Program-made: the position numbers and the translations under genes
From: SZUA-309 sp965232595
GTDB lineage: Bacteria; Pseudomonadota; Gammaproteobacteria; Pseudomonadales; Azotimanducaceae
Assembly (NCBI GenBank): GCA_965232595.1
Contig: OZ246983.1
Location: forward strand, 1,178,001-1,242,000
DNA length: 64,000 nucleotides
Reading direction: 5' to 3'
Notes under the pieces: model-generated
Told to the model about the DNA's origin: nothing
The model's database searches: none
The model's input: the letters and a program-made list of their open reading frames with translations, nothing else
Shown here: positions 41,398 to 50,058 of the stretch, in pieces
Layout of the letters: each line of letters begins with the position of its first letter
Position numbering within the stretch: position 1 is the first letter of the stretch

Positions 41398-42903
41398 TCA
41401 ACTCGCCTTCAGATCCAGATCTTCGGTCCGGACGACGGTTTTCCAGCGGCCGCGCTGGAAGCGCCAGATCAGCATGGTGGCCTTCAGCAGGTAGTCTCCC
41501 ACCAGCGCCGCGTAAACCCAAACCACGGGCATGCCGAGGTAGGTCGCCAGTGCGGCCAGCCCGCAGCGCATGCCGATCAGGCTGAGCATGGTGGCCATGA
41601 GCGGAAAGCGGGTGTCGCCGGCGCCGCGCAGGCTGCCGCCAATGGAGAAGTCCACGGCAAGCAGCGGCATCATCGCGCCCAGCAGGTAGATGAACTCGAC
41701 CGTGCGCTTCACGGTGATCTCGTCGTCGCCGATGAAGAACAGCGTCAACGGCTCGGCGTAGTACATGATCAGGCCGCCGAGCCCGCCCATGGCCGCCATG
41801 GCGAGCCAGGTGGAGCGCCAGCCGGCCCGGGCCGCCCCGTCCGGATCGTTGGCGCCCAGGTGCTGGCCAACCAGGGTGGAACCGGCAATGGAGAAGCCGA
41901 AGCCCACGGTCATGCAGATCTGCAGCACGTTGACGCCGATGTTGTAGGCCGCAAAGGCTTCGGTGCCGTAGAAGTTGCCGATCAGCATGAGGAAGGCGAA
42001 GAAGCCGAGCTGAAACACGCCCTGCTCGAGCGCCGCCGGGTAGCCGATGTCGAGCAGCCGGCGCAGCCGCGCCCGGCGCCACCAGCCACCGCCCACGTGC
42101 TTGACCCGGAACTTCTGCTTCACCCAGAGCACCACCAGCACCAGCCCGCCGACGGTGAAGGCAAGCCCGGCTGCCACCGCCGCACCGGCCACGCCCATCT
42201 CCGGGAAGCCGTAGGCACCGAACACAAACAGATACAGCAACGGGATGTTGATCACGTTGACCGCGCCGCTGATCCAGAGCGGCGACCAGGCATCGCCCGA
42301 TGCCCGGAGCGCAGCAGCAAGGATGAAGTTCATTGAAAACGCCACGTTGAAGACGCAGAGCCAGCGAATGTTGTCGGAAGCCATCTCGAGCGTCTGCTCG
42401 TCGAGGCCGAAGACGCCGGCAAACTCCGGCGCGAACAGGAGCCCGAGGATGGCGATGATCAGCGACATGGCGCCGGCCAGCACCAGCGAGGCCATGGTGA
42501 CCCGGCTCGCCTCCACGTAGTCGCCGGCGCCCCAGGCACGGGCGACCAGCGCCGTGGTGCCGGCGCTCACGGCCATCAGCACCGCCTGCATGGCGAAGAA
42601 CACCCGCTGCCCGGCACCAACAGCCGCCAGCGCCTGAGGTCCCAGCTCGCCGATGAACTTGGTCTGCACCATGCCGACCACGGTGTAGGAGAGGTTGCCG
42701 AGGATGGAGGGAAAGGCCAGCTGCCAGATGCTCGGGCGCTCGGCGGCGGAGCCAGCTCTGCGGGCCTCCGCTTCCGCCTCGTCTTTCTGGCTCGGGAGCA
42801 CGGACGCACCCTCCGAGCTTTCGCTCGAAGTGCCATCGTTGCGCTCCGGAGCCTCTCCGTCGCTGTCGATACTGCTGTCGCTCTTACTCACTTCCGACGT
42901 CAC
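41398..42903 (-). CDS. MATE-family efflux transporter
   Basis: A 501-residue transporter. The first 55 residues are polar and Ser/Glu-rich; then follow 12 membrane helices starting with IWQLAFPSILGNLSYTVVGMVQTKFIGELG, the MATE opening. The repeat of the motif AASGDAW- and GTGWAP-like segments (ALRASGDAWSPLW near 215, GAGDTRFPLMA near 430) marks the two halves. It exchanges cationic drugs or metabolites for sodium or protons. The start GTG at 42903 has a weak site; no later start retains the first helix. It diverges from the crotonase gene. Confidence 0.92.
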   Translation of the reverse strand: MTSEVSKSDSSIDSDGEAPERNDGTSSESSEGASVLPSQKDEAEAEARRAGSAAERPSIWQLAFPSILGNLSYTVVGMVQTKFIGELGPQALAAVGAGQRVFFAMQAVLMAVSAGTTALVARAWGAGDYVEASRVTMASLVLAGAMSLIIAILGLLFAPEFAGVFGLDEQTLEMASDNIRWLCVFNVAFSMNFILAAALRASGDAWSPLWISGAVNVINIPLLYLFVFGAYGFPEMGVAGAAVAAGLAFTVGGLVLVVLWVKQKFRVKHVGGGWWRRARLRRLLDIGYPAALEQGVFQLGFFAFLMLIGNFYGTEAFAAYNIGVNVLQICMTVGFGFSIAGSTLVGQHLGANDPDGAARAGWRSTWLAMAAMGGLGGLIMYYAEPLTLFFIGDDEITVKRTVEFIYLLGAMMPLLAVDFSIGGSLRGAGDTRFPLMATMLSLIGMRCGLAALATYLGMPVVWVYAALVGDYLLKATMLIWRFQRGRWKTVVRTEDLDLKAS

Positions 42904-42981
42904 GTGATGCGCTGGTTATTGCCCGCTGCTAGTATTTCCGGCTCGTTTCAACCAGCCGCCGGGGCCAGTGGGAGGATGCCA

Positions 42982-43782
42982 ATGACAGACTATGCCGATA
43001 TCGAGGTCACGCAGACGGGTTACGTGGCCACGGTTGAAATCCAGCGGCCGCCTGCCAACTTCTTTGATCAGAGCCTGATCGCACAGATCGCCGACGCGTT
43101 CGATGCAGCGGACGACAACCCGGATTGCCGGGCGATCGTGCTGGCGTCACAAGGAAAACACTTCTGTGCCGGGGCGAATTTCGGCTCAGGGAAGGACGAC
43201 GATTCCGGAAGCAGCGATTTTACCGAGGAAGGGTTCCGTAACACCACCGGAAAACTGTATCGGGAGGCCGCCCGGCTGTTCGGGAACAAGACGCCCATCG
43301 TCGGCGCCATCCAGGGCGCCGCCATTGGCGGTGGTCTGGGCCTGTCGCTGGTGCCGGACTTCAGGGTTGCCAGCCCCGCTGCGCGGTTCGGCGCCAACTT
43401 CGTAAAGCTCGGCATCCATCAGGGCTTCGGCATCTCCGTGACCCTGCCTCGGCTGATCGGCGAGCAGCAGGCAGCGCTGATGCTGCTGACCGGTCGTCGG
43501 GTCAGCGGCGAGGAAGCGCTGGCCATGGGCCTGGTGGATGTGCTGACCGACGAGGACAACCTGCGCGCGGAAGCCATGCGGCTGGCGACGGAAATCGCCG
43601 AGAACGCGCCGCTCGCCGTCAGCTCGGTGCGCGCCACCCTGCGTCAGGGCCTCGCCGAGGAAGTGGCGAAAGCCACCGAGCACGAGCTCTCGGAGCAGCT
43701 CTGGCTGCGCGCCACCGACGACGCGAAGGAGGGCATTCGGGCGGTCGCCGAGCGCCGGCCCGGAAATTTCACCGCAAGTTGA
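42982..43782 (+). CDS. Enoyl-CoA hydratase/isomerase family protein
   Basis: A 266-residue crotonase from the ATG at 42982, preceded by GGGAGG at a good distance (an ATG at 42976 is too close to it). The first oxyanion segment is FCAGANFGSG near 62-71 and the second GAIQGAAIGGGLGLSLVPDFRVA near 105-127. The catalytic Glu of the second loop is Gly (GGGLGL), and the other lies in KLGIHQGFGISV without Glu, so it is probably an isomerase or dehalogenase-like member rather than a classical hydratase. It starts 78 bases from the divergent MATE gene and is followed after 48 bases by a luciferase-like gene. Confidence 0.85.
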   Translation: MTDYADIEVTQTGYVATVEIQRPPANFFDQSLIAQIADAFDAADDNPDCRAIVLASQGKHFCAGANFGSGKDDDSGSSDFTEEGFRNTTGKLYREAARLFGNKTPIVGAIQGAAIGGGLGLSLVPDFRVASPAARFGANFVKLGIHQGFGISVTLPRLIGEQQAALMLLTGRRVSGEEALAMGLVDVLTDEDNLRAEAMRLATEIAENAPLAVSSVRATLRQGLAEEVAKATEHELSEQLWLRATDDAKEGIRAVAERRPGNFTAS

Positions 43783-43830
43783 TCGCCCGACTGCTCTGAT
43801 GAACACGCACACGTACTTAAGGAGAGATGA

Positions 43831-44709
43831 ATGAACGTTGGTAAGCTTGGTGTCTGGTACTTCTTCGATGGGCTGCCGGCCCCGCTGGCGGCGGAGGCAG
43901 CCAAACGCATCGAGTCCCTCGGCTACGGCACCCTGTGGATTCCGGAAACCGTTGGGCGACACCCGCTGGTGCACGCCAGCTGGCTGCTGGCTAACACCAG
44001 CACGCTGAACCTGGCGACCGGCATCGCCAACATCTACCACCGGGAGCCTGGCGTCACGCTCGCCGGCCACAACGCCCTGAACGAGCAGTCCGGCGGTCGC
44101 TTCCTGCTGGGCCTCGGCGTTTCCCACAAGCCGCTGGTGGAAGGCGTGCGCGGCCTGGATTACGGCCCGCCCGTGGCAACCATGCGCAAGTACCTGGAAG
44201 GCATGGCAACCGCGCCTTACCAGGGCGTGCCACCGGCAGAAACGCCGAAAACCGTGATCGCCGCGCTCGGCCCGAAGATGCTGGAGCTGGCCCGCGAAGC
44301 CACCGACGGCGCTCACCCCTACTTCGTCTCCCCTGACCACACGGCGATGGCGAAAGAAATCCTCGGCCCGGACAAGATGCTCTGCGTGGAGCAGAAGATC
44401 ATCCTCGAGGAAGATCCGGCGAAAGCCCGGGAGCTCGCCCGGCCGGTGGCCGGCATCTACCTGGGGCTGCCGAACTACCGGAACAACTGGCTGCGCATGG
44501 GGCTGGACGAGTCCGATCTGGAAAACGGCGGCAGTGACAAGTTCATCGACGCCACCTTCGCCTGGGGCAGCGTGGACGCCATCAAGGCCCGCATTCAGGA
44601 GCACTTCGACGCCGGCGCCACCCACGTCTGCCTGCAGCCGGTGAACCCGAACGGCCAGTTCGGCGACCTGCACTGGGAAGGTCTCGAAGCGCTGGCCGAT
44701 CTCGCCTGA
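43831..44709 (+). CDS. Luciferase-like (LLM) flavin/F420-dependent oxidoreductase
   Basis: A 292-residue TIM-barrel protein. The signatures are LNLATGIANIYHREPGVTLAGHNALNEQSGGRFLLGLG near 53-90, typical of the LLM-class F420-dependent family (TIGR03620 type). In this proteobacterium the cofactor may be FMN; no F420 biosynthesis gene is visible. Members oxidise or hydroxylate ketones, aldehydes or sulphur compounds. AAGGAGAG precedes the ATG. The downstream SDR gene (20 bases further) is in the same operon, and a flavin reductase gene lies convergent to it, a set that could act as a two-component monooxygenase. Confidence 0.85.
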   Translation: MNVGKLGVWYFFDGLPAPLAAEAAKRIESLGYGTLWIPETVGRHPLVHASWLLANTSTLNLATGIANIYHREPGVTLAGHNALNEQSGGRFLLGLGVSHKPLVEGVRGLDYGPPVATMRKYLEGMATAPYQGVPPAETPKTVIAALGPKMLELAREATDGAHPYFVSPDHTAMAKEILGPDKMLCVEQKIILEEDPAKARELARPVAGIYLGLPNYRNNWLRMGLDESDLENGGSDKFIDATFAWGSVDAIKARIQEHFDAGATHVCLQPVNPNGQFGDLHWEGLEALADLA

Positions 44710-44728
44710 GCAACCGGGGTAAAAGACG

Positions 44729-45406
44729 ATGAGTGAGTTTTCAGGAAAGGTGGTGCTGGTAACCGGCGCTGCCGGCGCGCTGGGGCGCGCGGTGGTGGAT
44801 CACTTCGCCGCCGAAGGGGCGAAAATCGCCCAGCTGGATGTGATCAAGCTGCACGACCACGTCAGCGCCACCCCGGATCTGACCGATCCCGCTGCCTGCG
44901 AGGCCGCAGTGGCTGCCATCTACAAAGAGCTGGGTCCCATCCACGTGCTCGCCAACATCGCCGGTGGCTTCGCCATGGGTGAAGCCGTGCACGAAACGAC
45001 CGCCGAAACCTGGGACTTCCTGATGGGCCTGAACGCTCACTCCGTTCTCAACATGGCACGAGCGGTGGTGCCGGTGATGCTGGAGCACGGCGGCGGCCGG
45101 ATCATCAACATCGGCGCCGGCGCCGGCCAGAAAGGGATGGGCCAGATGGGCGCCTACAGCGCGTCGAAAAGCGTGGTCATCCGCCTGACCGAATCGATGG
45201 CTGACGAGCTCAAGGCGCAGAACATCAACGTGAACTGCATCCTGCCGAGCATCATCGACACCGAGCGGAACCGGGCCGACATGCCGGATGCGGACTTCAG
45301 CGCCTGGGTAACGCCGGAAGCGATGGCTAAGGTTGTGGCGTTTCTCGCTTCGGACGCCGCAGCGCCCATCCACGGCGCCGCCATCCCGGTCAGCGGGCTG
45401 AGCTGA
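44729..45406 (+). CDS. Short-chain dehydrogenase/reductase
   Basis: A 225-residue SDR. The cofactor motif TGAAGALG lies at 13-20; the catalytic tetrad region has ANIAGG near 75-80, GAGAGQKG near 128-135 and Y143-K147 in YSASKSV. The Ser that normally precedes the Tyr is replaced (INIGAGAG), as in some members. The substrate, a ketone or alcohol of an acyl or other compound, cannot be named. The nearest upstream gene is the luciferase-like oxidoreductase. Confidence 0.88.
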   Translation: MSEFSGKVVLVTGAAGALGRAVVDHFAAEGAKIAQLDVIKLHDHVSATPDLTDPAACEAAVAAIYKELGPIHVLANIAGGFAMGEAVHETTAETWDFLMGLNAHSVLNMARAVVPVMLEHGGGRIINIGAGAGQKGMGQMGAYSASKSVVIRLTESMADELKAQNINVNCILPSIIDTERNRADMPDADFSAWVTPEAMAKVVAFLASDAAAPIHGAAIPVSGLS

Positions 45407-45419
45407 GCCGCAGCAACGA

Positions 45420-45908
45420 TCAGGCGGTGATCGGCTCGAAGCTGCCGTAGCCGCCTTTGAAGAACAGCAGCGGCGTACCGCTGCCCACCACCTCCAGCGC
45501 CTGAACCCGACCCACCGCGATGGTGTGGTCGCCGGCCTCATGCTCCGCTTCCAGCGAGCAGTCCACGTAGGCAAGCACCCCTTCCAGCACCGGCGAGCCG
45601 GTGACGCCAGGCGTCCAGCTCAGGCCCTCAAACTTGTTGCCGCCGGAGCGTGCGAAGGCATCGCAAACCGGCTGCTGATCCGAACCGAGGATGTTGATGC
45701 AGAAGCTGCCCGAGTCCCGGATCTTCGGCCAGCTGGTGCTGGTCTTTGCCGGACACAGGGCCACCAGCGGCGGGTCCATGGACAGGGAAACGAACGACTG
45801 GGCGGCAAACCCCACCGGCTCTCCTTCCAGGCAGGCGCTGGCAACCACCACCCCGGTGCAGAACTGACCCATGGTGCTCCTGAACAGCTGGCTGTCGATC
45901 TCCGCCAT
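45420..45908 (-). CDS. Flavin reductase-like protein
   Basis: From the ATG at 45908 (GGGGAGAGG upstream) the protein has 162 residues. It has the split-barrel flavin-reductase pattern: MGQFCTGVVVAS near 13-24, GFAAQSFVSLSMDPPLVALCPAKTSTSW near 33-60 and DHTIAVGRVQAL near 128-139. It reduces FMN or FAD with NAD(P)H and passes free flavin to an oxygenase; the luciferase-like gene next door is the best visible partner. It converges on the SDR gene 14 bases away. Confidence 0.88.
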   Translation of the reverse strand: MAEIDSQLFRSTMGQFCTGVVVASACLEGEPVGFAAQSFVSLSMDPPLVALCPAKTSTSWPKIRDSGSFCINILGSDQQPVCDAFARSGGNKFEGLSWTPGVTGSPVLEGVLAYVDCSLEAEHEAGDHTIAVGRVQALEVVGSGTPLLFFKGGYGSFEPITA

Positions 45909-46053
45909 CAACCTCTCCCCTGACTCTCTCTAGCTAACGGGTGCCGACTATACGTGTCCTGCCCGACACGACCAAACGGGGGCGCCGGATGTGTGTCCAG
46001 GATGCTCAGCCATGCATTAGAATCCATCGCTTTCGAATTCGAGGACCGAGAAA

Positions 46054-47247
46054 ATGTCTGAGCTCGACGCGTTCCGCAGCGAAGTCCGCAGCTGGCTGGA
46101 AGCCAACTGCCCCGAGTCCATGCGCACGCCCATGCCGGAAGAGGAAACGGTGTGGGGCGGTCGCGGCGAGACCTTCGCCAATCCTGACGCCAAGGTCTGG
46201 CTGGAGCGCATGGCCGAACGCGGCTGGACCTGCCCGACCTGGCCGAAGGAGTACGGCGGCGGCGGCCTGAGCCCGGACGAAGACCGGGTCCTCGAGCAGG
46301 AGATGCGCCGGATCAACGCCCGCTCGCCGCTCTCCAGCTTCGGCATCTGGATGCTCGGCCCGGCCCTGCTCGAGTTCGCCTCCCACGAGCAGAAGCTCGA
46401 GTACCTGCCGCCCATCTGCCGCGGCGAGATCCGCTGGTGCCAGGGTTACTCGGAACCGGGCTACGGCTCCGATCTGGCAGGCCTGCAGACCAAGGCCGAG
46501 GACAAAGGCGACTACTACCTGGTCAACGGCTCGAAGATCTGGACCTCCTACGCGGACAAAGCGGACTGGATTTTCTGCCTGGTGCGCACGAACACCGACG
46601 CGCCGAAGCACGAAGGCATCAGCTTCCTGCTGTTCGACATGGCGAGCGAGGGGGTGAGCACGTCGCCCATCCAGCTCATCTCCGGCGCCTCCCCCTTCTG
46701 CCAGACGTTCTTCGACAACGTGAAGGTGCCGAAAGGCCAGTTGGTGGGCGAGCTGAACAAAGGCTGGACCATCGCCAAGCGCCTGCTCCAGCACGAGCGG
46801 CAGATGGTGTCCGGCATTGGCGGCATCTCCGCGCTGGGCGGCTCCGGCCGCAACCTGGAAGACGTGGCCAAAGAGTATCTGGGCGAAACCGCTGGCCGGA
46901 TCGCCAACCCGGCGCTGCGCAGCGACGTGATCGATCACCGCATGAACGACAGAGCTTTTCAGCACACCCTGCTGCGGGCGGCGGAGGAGGCCAAGAGCGG
47001 CCAGGCCGACGGCAACCTGGCGAGCATGTTCAAGTACTACGGCACCGAGCAGAACAAGCGCAAGTACGAGCTGCTGCTGGACGTGATGGGCACCCAGAGC
47101 GTCGGCTGGGACGGCTCGAGCTTTACTGACAGAGAGATCAACACCACGCGGCAGTGGCTACGCTCCAAAGCCAACTCCATCGAGGGCGGCACCAGCGAGG
47201 TGCAGCTGAACGTAATCGCCAAGCGGGTGCTCGGGCTGCCGGACTAG
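46054..47247 (+). CDS. Acyl-CoA dehydrogenase
   Basis: A 397-residue acyl-CoA dehydrogenase. FAD/substrate loops YSEPGYGSDLAGLQ near 130-143 and WTSYADKADW near 166-175 are present, and the C-terminus has EGGTSEVQLNVIAKRVLGLPD. The N-terminal FRSEVRSWLEANCPE and WPKEYGGGGL near 62-72 match the branch active on longer, branched or steroid side-chain CoA esters. It works in the cytoplasm and hands electrons to ETF. It has no close neighbour on its strand; the lemA gene begins 127 bases later. Confidence 0.92.
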   Translation: MSELDAFRSEVRSWLEANCPESMRTPMPEEETVWGGRGETFANPDAKVWLERMAERGWTCPTWPKEYGGGGLSPDEDRVLEQEMRRINARSPLSSFGIWMLGPALLEFASHEQKLEYLPPICRGEIRWCQGYSEPGYGSDLAGLQTKAEDKGDYYLVNGSKIWTSYADKADWIFCLVRTNTDAPKHEGISFLLFDMASEGVSTSPIQLISGASPFCQTFFDNVKVPKGQLVGELNKGWTIAKRLLQHERQMVSGIGGISALGGSGRNLEDVAKEYLGETAGRIANPALRSDVIDHRMNDRAFQHTLLRAAEEAKSGQADGNLASMFKYYGTEQNKRKYELLLDVMGTQSVGWDGSSFTDREINTTRQWLRSKANSIEGGTSEVQLNVIAKRVLGLPD

Positions 47248-47312
47248 CAGCCCGCACATCGGCTGCGGGACGTCGGAAATGTGAACCAATAGTGGAGATT
47301 TTCTGTAACCCA

Positions 47313-47342
47313 TTGATTTTTATGCGCTAAACTCCATATCTC
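47313..47342 (+). promoter_or_regulatory. Candidate promoter of lemA
   Basis: TTGATT (47313-47318) and TATCTC (47337-47342), 18 bases apart, precede lemA. The -10 match is weak. The preceding 70 bases include a hairpin (CCCGCA / TGCGGG at 47251-47269) just after the dehydrogenase stop. Confidence 0.3.
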
Positions 47343-47374
47343 TACAGGACGTTGCCCGCACGTGAGGAGAGATC

Positions 47375-47968
47375 GTGGAAACCATCATCGTACTAGTCGT
47401 CTTTGCCGCCCTGATTTTCTGGCTGGTCAGCATCTACAACAAGCTGGTCACCCTGAAGAACCGCTTCATGAACGCCTTTTCCCAGATCGAGGTGCAGCTG
47501 AAGCGTCGCTACGATCTGATCCCGAACCTGGTCGAGACCGCCAAGGGCTACATGAGCCACGAGCGGGAAACCCTGGAAGCCGTCATCGCGGCGAGAAACC
47601 AGGCCATGGCCGGCCTGCAGGCCGCTGCCGCTGATCCGGCAAACGCTGCCGCTATTAAGGAGCTGGCCAGCGCCGAAGGTGCTCTGGGCGGCGCGCTGGG
47701 GCGGCTCAGCGTGGTGATGGAGGCCTACCCGGACCTGAAGGCCAACCAGAACATGATGCAGCTCTCCGAGGAGCTCACCAGCACCGAGAACAAGGTGGCT
47801 TTCTCCCGCCAGGCGTACAACGACCAGGTGACCGACTACAACACCTACAAGCAGACCTTCCCGCCGGTGATCTTCGCCAACTTCTTCGGCCACAGCGCGG
47901 ACGCGGAGCTGCTGGAGTACGAAGATCGCGAAGCCATGCAGGCTGCGCCGAGCGTTTCTTTCAACTGA
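47375..47968 (+). CDS. lemA: LemA-family protein
   Basis: A 197-residue protein with one N-terminal membrane helix (about 3-20) and a long helical bundle: LVTLKNRFMNAFSQIEVQLKRRYDLIPNLVETAKGYM near 26-62 is the family's signature. LemA proteins are anchored in the inner membrane and of unknown function, often next to a membrane protease of the M48/HtpX type, as here. The start is GTG at 47375 with GAGGAGAG just upstream. The protease gene follows after 24 bases, so the two form an operon. Confidence 0.92.
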   Translation: METIIVLVVFAALIFWLVSIYNKLVTLKNRFMNAFSQIEVQLKRRYDLIPNLVETAKGYMSHERETLEAVIAARNQAMAGLQAAAADPANAAAIKELASAEGALGGALGRLSVVMEAYPDLKANQNMMQLSEELTSTENKVAFSRQAYNDQVTDYNTYKQTFPPVIFANFFGHSADAELLEYEDREAMQAAPSVSFN

Positions 47969-47992
47969 TACGCCTGAGCTTCGTCGATCGCG

Positions 47993-49948
47993 ATGAACTT
48001 CTTTCAGGCCCAGGATGACGCCAGGAAAAAGACCCTGTGGCTGGCGCTGCTGTTCAGCGCCGCCGTCATCAGCCTCATCCTGCTGACCAACCTGCTGGTT
48101 GCTGCCGTTTACGTCTGGACCAGCAACTACGCGAGGCCAGAGCAGCTCAACATGGTGAGCCTGCTCAGCGCCCTGCCCACCGAAACCTGGCTGCTGATCA
48201 CCGTCGGCGTGCTTGGCGTCGTCGGGGTGGCGAGCCTGTACAAGTTCCTGATGATCCGTGGTGGCGGGCGCACCGTCGCCGAATCGCTGGGCGGCCGTCT
48301 GCTCACCTACGATGCCAGCGAGGGCAACAATCGCCGCCTGCTCAACATCGTCGAGGAGATGGCCATCGCCTCCGGGGTGCCGGTGCCGCCGGTGTACCTG
48401 ATCCCGGAAGACAGCATCAACGCCTTCGCCGCCGGCTTCGGCCCGGACGACGCGGTGATCGGGGTCAATCAGGGGACGGTGGATCTGCTCGGCCGGGACG
48501 AGCTGCAGGGGGTGATCGCCCATGAGTTCAGCCACATCCTGAACGGCGATGTCAGCATCAACCTGCGGCTCATCGCCATCCTGCACGGAATCCTGTTTCT
48601 CGGCATCCTCGGCTACGGCATCCTGCGCGGTGTCGGGCACGGCCGGCGCGGCAGCGGTAACAACAACGCCCTGCCCATACTCGGCCTGGCCGTTGGCCTG
48701 CTTGTCATCGGCTACGCCGGCACCTTCTTCGGCAACCTGATCAAGGCCGCGGTGAGCCGCCAACGTGAGTATCTGGCGGATGCCGCCGCCGTGCAGTTCA
48801 CCCGGAACCCGGACGGCATCTCCGGCGCCCTGAAGAAGATCGGCGGCCACTACGAGGGCAGCGAGATCAAGAGCTCGGCGGCCGGCGAGGCGAGCCACAT
48901 GTTCTTCGGTCAGGTTCGGACCCTGTTTCTGAACAACCTGACCGCCACCCACCCACCGCTCGACAAGCGGATCAAAGCCATCGACCCGCGCTGGGATGGG
49001 GAGTACCCGGTCGTGACGCCGGCAACCATGGCGAGTGCCTCGGTACCGGAAGGCGCCAGCGGCTTCGCGGCAGGGGGTGCGGCGACGGTCGATCTGGGTG
49101 AGATCACGGTGGCCGCGGATGCGGAAGGCATCAGCGAAGCGGTCGGCACCATGAACCGCGAAGGTCTGGCAGCCGCTCGGGCGCTCATCGACAGCACGGA
49201 CGAGGTCCTGAAGGATGCTGCCCACGATCCGTTCAGCGCCCGGGGGCTGATCTACGCCATCCTGCTCGACGACGACGAGTCCCTGCGCGACCGCCAGTTT
49301 GCGCACATTCAGAGCAACGCCGAGCAGGGTGTGCCCGCCCACACCGCCAGGCTGCACACCCATCTGGCAGCCATGGATGCCGCCCATCAGGTGACGCTGG
49401 TGGGTATGGCCATGCCGGCCCTGAAAGCCCTTTCTCAGCCGCAGTACGAACGCTTCATCGGCAACGTGGTCGAGCTGATCAAGATGGACCGGGTAATCAG
49501 CCTTCCGGAGTGGGTACTGCATCGCCTGCTCGTCAAGGAGCTGCGACCGCACTTCGAGGGCCCGAGGAGAAGCCGGCCGCGCTACGGACGCCTGGAGCAG
49601 GTCGCCGATTCCGCGGGCGTGCTGCTGTCGACCCTGGCGCGCTTCGGCCATAACGCCGGCGCGGGCCGGGAAGCGGCCTTCGCGGCCGGCGCCGCTGCCC
49701 TGGAGCTCAAACGCCAGACCCTCGAGCTGGATGAAAGTGAGGATCCGAACTTCAGCCGCCTGAACGAAGCAGTCCGCACCCTGTCCCAGCTCAAGCCGCT
49801 GGCCAAACCCAGGCTCATCAAGGCCTGCGCTGCCACCGCCACGGCGGATGGCCAGGTTTCGGCCCTGGAGGGCGCATTGCTGCAGGGTTTCGCCGCTGCC
49901 CTCGACTGCCCGCTGCCGCCTTCCATCTACCAGGCCGGAACGGACTAG
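47993..49948 (+). CDS. M48-family membrane metalloprotease with TerB-like C-terminal extension
   Basis: A 651-residue protein. Two membrane helices (about 16-40 and 64-86) precede the M48 catalytic region with HEFSH at 177-181 and the third zinc ligand Glu in REYLADAAAV near 261; two more hydrophobic segments lie near 193-250. After about residue 340 a long extra part follows, ending in LIKACAATATADGQVSALEGALL, which resembles a TerB/DjlA-like helical domain. HtpX itself is about 290 residues, so this is a longer, fused form. It probably degrades misfolded membrane proteins together with LemA. Confidence 0.88.
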   Translation: MNFFQAQDDARKKTLWLALLFSAAVISLILLTNLLVAAVYVWTSNYARPEQLNMVSLLSALPTETWLLITVGVLGVVGVASLYKFLMIRGGGRTVAESLGGRLLTYDASEGNNRRLLNIVEEMAIASGVPVPPVYLIPEDSINAFAAGFGPDDAVIGVNQGTVDLLGRDELQGVIAHEFSHILNGDVSINLRLIAILHGILFLGILGYGILRGVGHGRRGSGNNNALPILGLAVGLLVIGYAGTFFGNLIKAAVSRQREYLADAAAVQFTRNPDGISGALKKIGGHYEGSEIKSSAAGEASHMFFGQVRTLFLNNLTATHPPLDKRIKAIDPRWDGEYPVVTPATMASASVPEGASGFAAGGAATVDLGEITVAADAEGISEAVGTMNREGLAAARALIDSTDEVLKDAAHDPFSARGLIYAILLDDDESLRDRQFAHIQSNAEQGVPAHTARLHTHLAAMDAAHQVTLVGMAMPALKALSQPQYERFIGNVVELIKMDRVISLPEWVLHRLLVKELRPHFEGPRRSRPRYGRLEQVADSAGVLLSTLARFGHNAGAGREAAFAAGAAALELKRQTLELDESEDPNFSRLNEAVRTLSQLKPLAKPRLIKACAATATADGQVSALEGALLQGFAAALDCPLPPSIYQAGTD

Positions 49949-50058
49949 GCGATGGCGGCAACCCGCGGTTTACAGCAACCCTACCGTCACTAAAATGGCC
50001 TTCTTTCGGCGCGTCCGATGCACTGACGACCCGCCCAGTTGAGGATGCCTACCTGAGC

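Noticed and set aside
47251..47269. Hairpin after the acyl-CoA dehydrogenase as a terminator
   Set aside because: Only a six-base stem with no following T-run.
47393..49651. A 752-residue open frame on the minus strand opposite lemA and the M48 protease
   Set aside because: Opposite strand of two well-supported genes, low-complexity composition, no motif.
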